Shown here piece by piece: positions 1 to 37,009 of a stretch of 64,000 nucleotides of DNA; position 1 is the stretch's first letter, and every line of letters starts with the position of its first letter. Position numbers and translations under genes: made by a program. The notes under the pieces were generated by a model. It did no database searches and was not told the origin of the DNA. It was given only the letters and a program-made list of their open reading frames with translations. This DNA is from Metridium senile (Eukaryota; Cnidaria; Anthozoa; Actiniaria; Metridiidae). The stretch spans positions 9,412,470-9,476,469 of the forward strand of contig OX459110.1 of assembly GCA_949775045.1 (NCBI GenBank). The letters are read 5' to 3'.

Positions 1-5
1 AAAAA

Positions 6-132
6 GCAGCTGAGATATGGCCACTTGAATATCACTGTAATTTACGCTCTGTTCCAAAAGTTTGGAACAGACCAAAAAATATAGTGTTTTGTATGGGGAA
101 ATAATATATTCAAGTGACCATATCTCAGCTGC
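6..132. repeat. foldback (inverted repeat) element
   Basis: Arms 6-32 and 106-132 are near-perfect reverse complements (GCAGCTGAGATATGG at the left end, CCATATCTCAGCTGC at the right), and a second small palindrome around TGTTCCAAAAGTTTGGAACA lies at about 51-71. This has the form of a small MITE or hairpin. No target duplication can be judged because the left end touches the window edge. Confidence 0.7.
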
Positions 133-326
133 TATTTGACTAATTTTGGTCAAATTTGCTAAGTGAACATCTTTTGTGATTGCCTATCAAAATTGAGAAC
201 CAAAAATATGAAATAGTGAAAATAATGTTTTATGATGTCATCACTTTAGTACTCTATAATCATTATAGATCATCATTGCACAGTAGACTATGAAACTGTT
301 GCAACACTGAAAGAAGTCAACTGTAA

Positions 327-1020
327 TGATGATGATGATTGTGATTGTGATACATGATGATGATTATGATACACGATGATGATTGTATTGATAATGCTTT
401 TGATTGTAATGATGATGATTGTAATGATGATCCCACCGTGATTATGATTGTAATGTTGATTATGATTATGCTTGTAATGATGATAATTATGATTGTAATG
501 ATGATGATTGTAATGATGATAATTATGATTGTAATGGTGATGATTTTAATGATGATAATTATGATTGTAATGATAATGATTTTAATGATGATAATGATGA
601 TTGTAATGATGATGATTGTAATGATGATAATGATGATTGTAATGATGATGATTGTAATGATGATAATTATGATTGTAATGACGATGATGATGATTGTAAT
701 GATGATCCCACCGTGATAATAATTGTAATGATGATAATGATAATGATTGTAATGATGATAATGATTATGATTGTAATGATGATAATGATTATGATTGTAA
801 CGATGATTCCACCGTGATAATGATTGTTGTTGATGATAATGATTATGATGATGATTGTAATGATGATAATGATTATGATTGTAATGATGGTGATAATGAT
901 GATGATGATAATTGTTATGATTATACTGATTATGCCGGATTATACTGATTATGATTGTAATGATAATGATTGTAATGATGGTGATAATGATGATGATTAT
1001 AATGATGGTGATAATAATGA
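327..1020. repeat. TGATGATGATTGTAATGA-type microsatellite
   Basis: Degenerate trinucleotide/variant array built from TGATGATGAT and TTGTAATGATGA words, interrupted by CCCACCGTGAT-type blocks near 430, 705 and 810. The long open frames here are products of the low-complexity sequence and encode only Met/Ile/Asp or His/Asn/Tyr runs, so no gene is called. Confidence 0.85.
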
Positions 1021-1099
1021 CGTCTATTATATTACAATCAATTGTTCTTTTTTTCCAGAATACGTTGCTTAAATAACCAATCATTGCACACAGAGACAA

Positions 1100-1850
1100 T
1101 TGTCCAAGGAGTAGCTGGAAAAGATATGTGAAAAAATCGCTTTCACAGACATAAAGTTATGGAAGAAAGCACCAAAGAAAATGAGAATTTCCTAGCACAA
1201 AACGAAAAAAAGGAACATTTTGCTACTTTTATGAGAGAGTTTCAAACTATTTTTGAAATTCAAGTATTAGTAGGTTAGAGGACAAACGTTGTAGTTCAGC
1301 TAAATGTGACTTTGAAGTACTACCCCTATGAAACTTTCAAAATCACCATTTTTGCGTTTCATTTAATAGAGAAAGCAATGCAGTTCACGTTTTGGTAAGT
1401 GCTACTTACGCATTCCACTCTGCGTTTGACCGCCAGTTATCGTACAATTTTTCTCCAGTTAATTCCTTAGAAACATCGACGCAGCCGACACTAGCTGAAC
1501 AGTTTGTTATCGTACATTTTCGCTCTAATTCTTTTAGCTATAAACATAGACTACAAAACAGTCCCTACTTTTATGGAAACGTTTTTACCAAGAATGACTG
1601 GGACAAGTGCATCTCTCTCTCTATAGGTGGAAGTATCTAATCTTCACGGGTGAACGTCGCGGGTAAAGGCTCAATCTGCAACTGTTTTTCCCGAATTTTT
1701 AGCTTAAAATTGGGACTTTTTTGTAATCTGTTACCAGTATGAACATCAATGTAGCACACACGAAAATTATTTTGTTAATCACTATTCAATCGCGATAATC
1801 ACCGTCCAATTTGTTGAACACGTATACTGTCAATATGAAGTTCAGCGTCG
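1100..1850. other. intergenic stretch, nothing recognised
   Basis: Ordinary AT-rich sequence. The open frame at 1392-1640 has no recognisable protein character. A short string near 1555 (AAAACAGTCCCTACTTTTA) recurs near 60923, so part of this may be an old repeat. Confidence 0.4.
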
Positions 1851-1856
1851 TCTAAG

Positions 1857-1988
1857 GGGCTGTTTATATAAAAACGAGTTGTCCCTGCTAGCCGGAATAA
1901 CTCTTTTTTTTTTTGTATTCCCCGGGGGACACAAAACAATAGAGTTATCCCCGCTAGCAGGGACAACTTGCCTTCGTATAAACAGCCC
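1857..1988. repeat. foldback family 1, copy 1 (GTTGTCCCTGCTAGC)
   Basis: Inverted arms begin GGGCTGTTTATAT and end ATAAACAGCCC, with inner arms carrying GTTGTCCCTGCTAGC and its complement around a CCCGGGGGAC centre. A second copy lies at 55201-55330, in an intron of the aminopeptidase gene, so this is a dispersed MITE-like family. Confidence 0.8.
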
Positions 1989-1991
1989 AAA

Positions 1992-2113
1992 AGGCCTAGT
2001 TCAAACTTCGCATCTGACATGTGCTGTATCTAATGCAAATGAATTCAAACAATAGGTTTTGTTCATTTGTATTAGATTCGGCACGTGTGAGATGCGACGT
2101 TTCAACTAGGCCT
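1992..2113. repeat. foldback element abutting family 1 copy
   Basis: AGGCCTAGTTCAAACTTCGC at the left is mirrored by GCGACGTTTCAACTAGGCCT at the right with few mismatches; the loop holds ATGCAAATGAATTC-like sequence. It starts within a few bases of the preceding foldback, so the two may have inserted at the same site or form one compound element. Confidence 0.7.
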
Positions 2114-2611
2114 AAGGTTAAAATGACTTACAATGATAAATAGAAATATTTGGTATGATTATGAAAAGCTCACGGCACAAACGTGGACAAGGCACGGCAC
2201 TAGACATGTTAACATTTTTAACACTGAACATTACGGTCGCGGCAAGGCACGCAAACACGGCACCGCACTTTTCACAGTCATACGAAATCTCCTCCATCAA
2301 GAAAACTGTTTAAATTTAATATCAATACAGCCGATTGAAAAACGTTGTTTTCTATAGCGCTCAAATCTGCGACAAGTTTCGCTAATAACTATGGGTAGTT
2401 CTTTTTATTAATTTTAATAAATAAATAAATAAATTTCAAAAAGTTTATGAAAAAAATATTTAAAAAATAGGAGTGTAGTGTTTCTTTTAATGGTATATAA
2501 AGAATACTTTATTCTTTGCATAACTGTTTTGTAGTACTTTGAGTTAAAATTCAGTTTAGTATTATTCCTGACTTTCGTTCGCTTTTACTTTGCATTGTCT
2601 AAATTTTCGAG

Positions 2612-2970
2612 TTACAGCCGTTCTCAGTCACACGTGCCAGTTTTCTATAAAACATTGCTGTCTAGACTTGATTTTCGTGGACGTCAATCAACTATATAAT
2701 TGCCATGGAAACTCAGCCAAAATTGTCCGTTGCCGAACGGCGATCAATTTGTTTAAACTAGATCTTATTTTGATAGAATTGAATCTTCTATTTGTCTTAC
2801 GGGCAGAAACTCTACTTTATATAATACGAGTTTATTACCGCTGATCTGCAACGGACATTTTCAGCTAGTACGTGTTGCCTTGGAAATACATTGATTGACG
2901 TTCACCAAAATCAAGTTTAGACGGCAATGTTTTATAATGAACGTGCACGTGTGACTGAGAACGGCTGTAA
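2612..2970. repeat. 359-bp foldback element
   Basis: Ends TTACAGCCGTTCTCAGTCAC / GTGACTGAGAACGGCTGTAA are exact reverse complements, and homology between arms continues inward over about 100 bp (for example AATTGTCCGTTGC near 2720 against GCAACGGACATTTT near 2848). No coding capacity. Consistent with a non-autonomous DNA element with long inverted repeats. Confidence 0.8.
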
Positions 2971-3130
2971 TGTTTTTACAAATATGAAAACCCATTATTT
3001 CTGATCAACAACAAATTGATGTAAATTGACATTTAGTAATAACATAATAAAATTAAAAAATCAGATGTGTTTTTTTTTTTTTCTGAATGATTGTGTGTAC
3101 TATACCCGCCATAAAATAAAGTCTTCTATG

Positions 3131-3192
3131 GACTAGAATGAAATTTGTAACACTGTATCAAATAGACTTTACTTTACTGACGTTTTGAGTGT
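3131..3192 (-). repeat. truncated Penelope-type repeat fragment
   Basis: Reverse complement carries CAAAACGTCAGTAAAG followed downstream by CAGTGTTACAAATTTCAT. These are the 3' half of the hammerhead motif and the sequence that follows it in the better copies at 28610 and 7177 (minus strand). The 5' half of the ribozyme is absent, so this is a truncated relic. Confidence 0.6.
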
Positions 3193-3235
3193 TTCTACCA
3201 TGCATCCAGCTTTAATTTTGCCTGATAGCTTAAAT

Positions 3236-3840
3236 GATTTTTCCATGTCAGTTTACCTGTCTGTTTACCAGTCTATTCATCTACCTGCCTACATGTGTCT
3301 GTGCATGCTTGTCAGCCTATCTGTCTGTCTGTCTTCTAGCTGCCTGTATGTCTCTCTGTGCATGCTTGTCTGCCTATCTGTCTGTCTGTCTGTCTTCTAG
3401 CTGCCTGTATGTCTCTCTGTGCATGCTTGTCTGCCTATCTGTCTGTCTGTCTTCTACCTGCCTGTATGTCTCTCTGTGCAGCTTGTCTGCCTAACTTTCT
3501 ACTTGGCTGTCTGTCTGTCTGTCTGTCTGCCTATCTTTTTACCTGTCTGTCAGTCTCTGCATGCGCATGCATGTCTGCCTATCTTTTTACCTGTCTGTCT
3601 GTCTGTCTACTATCCTTAATACCTGTCCTTCTATCGATCTTCTACCTACCTGTATGTCTCTTGTCTGTGCATGCTTGTCACGCCAATCTGTCAGTCTGTC
3701 CGTCCGTCTAGTTTGGCTTTGTACATATTCCATTTGAACAGTTCTCCTAGCTTCCTGTCTGTCTGTTTGTTCGTGTTTATACTCATCATCTCTGTATCGT
3801 CTGTCTATCTGTTTGTTTGTTTGTCAGCCTGCCCGTAATT
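3236..3840. repeat. CTGT tetranucleotide array with about 60-bp higher-order unit
   Basis: TGTCTGTCTGCC words dominate. A longer unit beginning GTGCATGCTTGTC and containing TTCTAGCTGCCTGTATGTC recurs at about 3301, 3358 and 3419. Open frames here encode Cys/Leu/Ser/Val runs and are not genes. Confidence 0.85.
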
Positions 3841-3846
3841 GTTTCT

Positions 3847-4007
3847 CACAGGGGCGTAGCGTCCAATATACGCGCAAATACCCACTTGAGGCGGGAAATT
3901 TTCAAATTATTTGTATGTTTTTTAATCGTTTTCCATATAGTTGTATTCAAAAGTTAAAAATCCATATCCGTGCGTACTTGTCAAAATGACCACGCTACTC
4001 CCCTGTG
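3847..4007. repeat. short foldback with CACAGGGGCGTAGCG ends
   Basis: The left end CACAGGGGCGTAGCG is mirrored by CGCTACTCCCCTGTG at the right. The GGGGCGTAGC ending resembles many hAT-type non-autonomous elements, but no 8-bp target duplication is visible. Confidence 0.5.
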
Positions 4008-4599
4008 TCAGTCTCTATTGGTCCCTCATTCGGGTTGGATATCTGTCTGTCTGCAACCACTTTAACGGGGTACGCATACGTTGGCAGTCGCTGTATGGCA
4101 CACTTTGTTGCGAATGAGAGATTTGAAACCTCAGCTGTTATGACGGGAATAGCTTATTGCTCACTGCCGACCTCTCTCATCTCCGACTACCTGCTCCTGA
4201 AAGGCAAGGAGTAGCTACGCATGATTCGGACTGCATTGCGCGTGATGTGTTTATGGATACTTGAGTTCATGCCGGTCATTGTCGTCATATTGTTGCGTGA
4301 CAGTGCGTGACATCATTATCCGATTTTAGATATAAAATATTAATACATATTGACGATAAAAAATAATGATGACTCAATGAAGACTGAAACGGGAAAAAAA
4401 CAGTTTCCTTCTCCATTGAGCGTAATGCCGACGCTGTCTCAGTCTGGGATGGGATTTATTTATATTTTCTTGGACATACAATCATTCAAATTCTTCGCAA
4501 TACCAAGGTTAAGCGGGGAATTTCCGGAGTCGAAGGGAAAAGGAGTGATATCATAACAAACAGCCCATGACACGCCATGAGCATTGTGTCTGATCGTAA

Positions 4600-4833
4600 C
4601 TATCCCAGAAATTCAAAATGGCGCCCTGACAGCGAGGCTGCACGAGGTTGCGCACTGCGCATGCTCCAATAGATCCGGGGTTTTCCAAGGAAATCTTTGT
4701 AATGGCGGACACGATGTCTTGAATCAAGTCGAAATATAGACACATTTTCGCATTTTCCGAACAACACAAAGCAATACTATGCTTTTAGATCAACCAGAAC
4801 ACTACAAGATATATCGATAAACGTTAATGTAAA
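4600..4833 (+). promoter_or_regulatory. probable promoter/5' UTR of the mask gene
   Basis: Sequence before the first coding exon is richer in CpG than its surroundings and contains ATGGCG words (about 4617 CAAAATGGCGCC, about 4701 TAATGGCGGAC) like the YY1 site often found downstream of housekeeping starts. No TATA box is obvious. The transcription start cannot be placed. Confidence 0.35.
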
Positions 4834-31557
<26,724 letters not shown>

Positions 31558-32700
31558 GTAAATGTAAGTACAAAACTTGCTGAAAATAAAATTTGAAATC
31601 AACACAACACTGACAGACTGGAACCTTCAAACTCAAGCCATTTTCAAGGACTCTGGTATCTTTTAGTGTGTCGTCTCAACAAACATATACAAAACTCTAC
31701 CTCTGACTCTCCCCTCTCCCTAGCCTGATTTTCAGACAGGCTTGGGTCCTACCCCGGGGGGAAGGGGGGTGGGGGGTGAGGATAAATGGGAAAATAGGGA
31801 AAATGGATAGGGGTGGTCAACAGACGTACCTTTTAGGGTTTCAAACTGGCACCGTACATTTTAGGTGGTCATATCTTTTAGGGTCCGAAATCAGTATCTG
31901 AGTTAATTTATGCGTACCTTATGTTCATTTTCACAACCGTCCGCCGTGCACCCCTATCCATTGTTTAAGGGGGTAATTAGAGTTAACCCCCCCCCCCCCC
32001 CCCCCCCAGGCTAACCTTTCCCCAGGTATGAAGAATATAAAAATTACAACATAAGAAAGATACAAAAGCCTTCTGTTCAATATTCGTACCTATTACAGCG
32101 CGACACACCTTACCGTGGCCACCCAATTATAAAGTTTTGTAAAAGTTCAAAAGTTTCTCTTTTCAAATTATTTGCTACACCTTTTCAAATTTAAACATTC
32201 TGGGAGGTTTTTCAGACACTTATAAACTTCACTCTTGTCTTTGCTTTGAACATTTCAAAGTGTTTACCAGTTCTTTTATATTAAGGTCAAATTCTCGCTT
32301 TCTTATTGATTAACTTGTACAAAACTTTACTGTGCGCCATACTGTAGTCACTTTGATGTCTGTAATTGGTCCGATTGAGATAAAAAAATGTCAAAATAAG
32401 GTAAAAAATTCATCAAAAGTTTTTGTAAGTGACTACGGTATGGCAAGTCGCACAGTAATTAGGTGACCACAGTAAGGTGCGTCGTACTGTAAAACTTTTT
32501 TTGTTTTAGAAAGGTCTTCTGTTCAATGTTCTTACCTATTGATTTTTTTTGTTTTTACAGGGATTGATGGTTTCAAAAGTTCAAATTAAAGGTGTTAAAG
32601 AGTACAAAAAGTAAAGCTACTTCAAGATTAATATCTGATTGAATGATTCAACAATAAAATACTCATTGATCAGATGAAAAAAACTTCTTTGCACTTGTGT
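31558..32700 (+). other. mask 3' flank: polyadenylation signals and repeats
   Basis: AATAAA at 31585, 28 bp after the stop, could end the shortest transcript. Another AATAAA lies at about 32653; GTAAG at 31564 and TTTTTACAG before 32561 would allow a 3' UTR intron leading to it. In between lie GTACCTTTTAGGG words (about 31826, shared with 52500-52740), a run of about 20 C at 31988-32008, and a hairpin at 32329-32459 (ACTGTGCGCCATACTGTAGT mirrored). Confidence 0.4.
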
Positions 32701-32706
32701 TTTAAT

Positions 32707-32925
32707 TTAGGCTAGGTTTACACGGGACCGGACAAATTTTTGACTGGTCAAAAGATCGACCTGGACATGCTGTTCACATGGAACCGATCATTACAATATT
32801 TTCGTTTTCACCGGTTAGGTGTCAAATTATTGCTCGTTTAGCGTCGTCCCGTGTGAACGGAACCCCTAAGCGGTGTTTTTTTCACCAGTCAAAAATTTGT
32901 CCAGTACCGTGTAAACGTAGCCTTA
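32707..32925. mobile_element. MITE with TTA flanks and GGCTAGGTTTACACGG ends
   Basis: GGCTAGGTTTACACGG...CCGTGTAAACGTAGCC, with ACAAATTTTTGACTGG mirrored inside and TTA on both sides. The 3-bp TTA duplication again suggests a PIF/Harbinger-like target preference. Confidence 0.65.
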
Positions 32926-32934
32926 GTCTCCCAA

Positions 32935-33055
32935 ATAGCATTATATATATGAGTTTTGGAAGTAGTATATAAAAAACGAGCAGCAGTGTTTTATCAAGGG
33001 TTTTTGATCCTTGATAAAACATGTGCTGCAAGTTTTTTTATATACCTTAAAAAAC
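32935..33055. repeat. hairpin around GTTTTATCAAGG
   Basis: GCAGTGTTTTATCAAGG and CCTTGATAAAACATGTGCTGC pair, with outer TATATAAAAAA/TTTTTTTATATA arms. No function visible. Confidence 0.6.
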
Positions 33056-33059
33056 TCCA

Positions 33060-34317
33060 ACACTTCAAAACTAAATTATAAAAGTTTCTTGAAGAAAAGT
33101 CCAATTTGGAGACAAACTTTATTTGCAAGGTACACTGCGCATTCTCATATCACACTAAGCACCGCATTTGGCATCCCACATTTGAGAAAGGTTGTGTATA
33201 ATATATTAGGAGCTTGATAGCATTGTTTCGGATGATGCCTCTAGTAAAGGTCAATGATGAGAGATTAAAACCGAGACCTTTACAAGTGTCATAGGTGCAT
33301 AAAGACACATGTTTTTATATAATGTACCTATGGCAGTGTTTTATGGGGTATAAAGGTCATGCATGTGACCAAATTGGAATGCCCCGATTGGACTAATAGC
33401 TCATGGATTATTAATGAGTTTTTGAAATATATATATAATATTTTTTTTTATTACTGGGATACCTGTGGTATCACAGTCTTAAAATGCCTTTGTTTTTTTT
33501 TGTTTTTTTTCTCCTGCTCGACAAAATGAACAAATTGCGCAATATTACCCAGATGGTAATTGCGGCCTCACAATAGCCTCGACGCCATGACATATTGTCC
33601 CATTGATTTCGTCGATACCATGACAACCCTGATATCGTCCAATCATATATCAGGTCTGTGTCTTGTTTTTATTTGTGATGTGATTGACGGTGATTGGCGT
33701 TGTCACTATTTTGACAGAAAATAACACGTGAAGTCGAGTCATTGTGATTGTTCGATCGAATATCGACTCGTGTTTACTCGTTTTAATAACTCTGATCCCG
33801 CATAAACTAATGGCTATATTAGACTGATGATCGCCAAGACATTCATTATTATTAGTTGCTGTACTACAGGGTTGACACCCGAAATATAGCTGGCTATTTT
33901 CCTCTTTATAAAGACGAGGATATCTTGGCCGGAAGGATCCGCCGTTAGCAAAGTCGTCATTTCTAGCACAAAACAGAAGCCGATGTGCCAGCAGAATTGC
34001 ATTCGCTACGGCATATTATCTAGCACTTCCAAACAGAAATCTTGAGTTTATATTGATTAATGTGCTATTTTTGTTCTTCACAATGTCGGAGAACGTGAAT
34101 TCCTTCACGAAACCTACAAAGCGAACATTGTCAACACGAGGGCAACACGCCGATCGATATAAACATTCAAATCGGCCTGTCTGAAAACCACTCTCAACAG
34201 CCCAAATCGCCTCAAAAATTACACATATTGCTTTAGTAACTATCTATCTTTCTTGTTCTGACGTTCAATTCTTAAGAACAACTTCATAAAAGTCCCTCTG
34301 AGACAGTTTTAGAACTC
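33060..34317. other. intergenic, nothing recognised
   Basis: No coding exon or clear repeat was recognised. The part from about 33550 to 34200 is noticeably richer in CpG than its surroundings, but no open frame there looks like protein. Confidence 0.4.
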
Positions 34318-34384
34318 TATACACCCTTTTAATAAGTCGCGACGCCATTTTGAATTAATTATGGATGACGTCAAGCGCGGAAAG
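34318..34384 (+). repeat. left terminal inverted repeat of the ISL2EU element
   Basis: Matches 39193-39259 in reverse complement with one mismatch. It contains TCGCGACGCCATTTTGAATT and GATGACGTCAAGCGCGG, the latter with a CRE-like TGACGTCA, so the repeats may also act as promoters: each gene starts within about 110 bp of its repeat. Confidence 0.9.
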
Positions 34385-34449
34385 GTCTGGCTACAAAGCT
34401 ACAAAGTAATGTAAACAAAAGGACATTTGACAATTCCCTCTTTAAAAGA

Positions 34450-36156
34450 ATGGCCGAAACTGAGCAGAAAAAAGGTATTTCAAATAAATTTTTTCTTTAG
34501 AGAAACGATAACTCTTGTTTTTCGAACTTATAGTTGATAACGGTCTTTTTTTCAGGGTCAAACCATCGTAACTGTGCCGTGCCTCTGTGCACGTCTTACG
34601 GAGAAGTCTTCGATCCAATCCGCCAAAGAAATGTCACCTATCATAAGATACCCGATTCTAAAGAACTTAAAAAAGCATGGCTCCACCGAATAAAACGCGA
34701 CGAGGACTCGAACTTCCAGGTACAGTAATAGTCTCTTTTACTAGCATAATAACTGATAAATGAACTGTCTAACTTTAGTAATATGCTTTTATGTTAGGTG
34801 AAGAGACACACTGTCGTCTGTTCGATGCATTTCACGGACGAGGACATGGAAAAGTCAGGTTTTTCTGGTAGATGGAAATTAATCCCAGACCGTCTTCCCT
34901 CTGTATTCAAATGCTGGGAACATAGGCCCTCGCTTTTACCTGCAGTACCGAAAAAACGTAAGCTTAACAAGCTCGCCAGCCAGAAACGCGACACAACATG
35001 TACTAGTACAACTTCTGTCACTGATCATGTAATTACAAATGAACATGACGAAGACGCTTGTGGAGTCATCGATAATAACTCTGAGCCAAACGATCAAAGT
35101 GAGATACTGAGATTGGAAGAGACTATTTCTCAACTAAATGCTGAAGTTCTTTTGTTGAAGGAACAGTTAAAGTCAGCCGAGCTGAAAATTGATGAATTAG
35201 AAAATGCTGCCGGTAAAATGGAATTCTCAATTGAAAATATTAAAGATAAAGATATTAGCTTTTATACAGGATTCTCCAACTCTCAAGTTTTTAATGATCT
35301 GCTGAGATACCTTAACCCAGGTGCCAAGGGTGAGAATCTTGTGTACAACAGAAATGAAGCAATGGAAGAATTAGATGATAGTCTGGGAGCCAAAATTGGA
35401 AGACCAAGAAAACTCAGCCCTTCAAATCAGTTTTTTCTTTTCCTTTGTAGGGTTAGAGTTGGACTTTTTGAACTTGATCTCAGTTACAGGTTCAAAATTT
35501 CAATTGGTACTGTAAGCAACATTGTTATTTCCTGGTCAAATTTTCTGTATTTAAGACTGGGTTCCTTATGTATATGGCCTAGCAAAGAGAAAGTCATTGA
35601 AAACATGCCAGAGTCATTCAAACAAAAGTATCCTGACACAAGAGTCATCATCGATGCTACTGAAATTAAGATGGAGATGCCTTCCTCATTGGTGTTAAAA
35701 TCTCAAACTTACTCAAACTACAAGAGTGCAAACACACTCAAGGGGCTTATTGGCATTTCTCCCGGTGGCAGTACTACTTTTATCTCACAGTTATACACAG
35801 GATCAATATCTGACAAAGAGATCACCGTGCGCAGTGGGTTTCTAAAGCTTCCCTTTGAAAAAGGAGACAGTGTTATGGCTGACAAGGGATTTGATATTGA
35901 AGATTTGCTCGAACCCCTTGGAGTTAAACTCAACTTGCCTCCATTCTTGCATATGCAAGATCAGATGTCATCAGATGATGTTGCTAGCACACAGCAGATC
36001 GCAGCTGAGAGAATTCATGTAGAGAGGGCGATCAACAAAGTTAAAAACTTTCACATTTTTGATCAGGTTATACCTTTATCTTTAGCTGGTTCTATTAATC
36101 AGGTATGGACTGTATGTGCACTCTTGACATTATTTCAAAACCCAATTATTTCTTAA
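34450..36156 (+). CDS. THAP-domain DDE transposase (ISL2EU/IS4EU type)
   Basis: Three exons, 34450-34474, 34556-34719 and 34798-36156, give 515 aa with phases 1 and 0. The N-terminal THAP zinc finger (about 8-100) shows NCAVPLC and VVCSMHF for the C2CH ligands. A coiled-coil/leucine-rich segment at about 163-200 (LRLEETISQLNAEVLLLKEQ) should support oligomerisation. The DDE_4-type catalytic domain has D349 in VIIDATEI, D425 in MADKGFD and E472 in HVERAINKVK. Role: binds the terminal repeats through THAP and performs cut-and-paste. No disruption was seen, so it may be active. The start is the first ATG of the small exon 66 bp inside the left repeat. Confidence 0.88.
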
Positions 36157-36463
36157 TAAGGATGTACTAGAGTACAAACACTAAAATGTGCAACATAAAT
36201 ACCATTAAATACTGCTGAATTATGCTAATTCTATTGTTCTCTATTGTTTAATCAACACTATTTAGTGGTTGTACTCTACATGTGTTATCATTACTGTTGT
36301 TATTGCATAAAATTATAGGTGATTTAGAAGTGTTTGTACTAGGTCCAATTTAGTGCTATAAAATAGCTCTTATTAAATGATTGAAAACAAGATATTTAGT
36401 ACTATTGATGTAATGGACCTAATGCAAGCACTCTTTCAAATATCATTGTAATACTGCAAACAC

Positions 36464-36768
36464 TAGAGTGCTTACACTATGTCCATGAAATAAAATCTAA
36501 ATAGTTACTAACTAATAGTTTTTATTTAGTGACTATTAGTCACTATCACTCAACTGGAACAGCTTTAGTAACAATACACAATGAATAAAGTATTAACTTT
36601 CTATGGTTTTGAGTATTTGATTTCCCTTGCAATTGTGTCTTGTGGTCTATTGTTACTAAAGCTGTTCCAGTTGAGTGATAGTGACTAATAGTCACTAAAT
36701 AAAAACTAATATGTAGGAACTATTTAGATTCTATTTCATGGACATAGTGTAAGCACTCTATTAGAGTT
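36464..36768. repeat. foldback between the two convergent transposon genes
   Basis: GAGTGCTTACACTATGTCCA...TGGACATAGTGTAAGCACTC with long inner arms (GACTATTAGTCACTATCACT mirrored) around 36545-36705. AATAAA occurs on both strands in the arms, so it could supply shared polyadenylation for the convergent transcripts. It may be a separate MITE inserted between the genes; related words (AGGTCCA, CAAGCACT) lie at 36340-36440. Confidence 0.75.
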
Positions 36769-37009
36769 AATTAGTTTAATGTCCTCACTTCAACACTGAA
36801 TTACAGTAGCTGTGATAATATTAACATTGCACTGACTGGCTGGCTATTATTTCTCCTTTTGAGCTGTTGATTTAATTAATTAGTTGATTTAAGAGGCCAA
36901 AACCTGATGAGGCATATATATATAGTCTCCCCCGTGTATATATATGGAATATATATTTTGCTCTCTCTGATATATTTAACAAATGGCCATTCATTATCTA
37001 TTCAAAACT

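Noticed and set aside
317..1099. 260-aa Ile/His/Tyr ORF on the minus strand
   Set aside because: Trinucleotide-like repeat without stops, no domain character.
3185..3711. Cys/Leu/Ser-rich ORFs suggesting secreted cysteine-rich proteins
   Set aside because: Encoded by the CTGT tetranucleotide array; the same words appear in all three frames.
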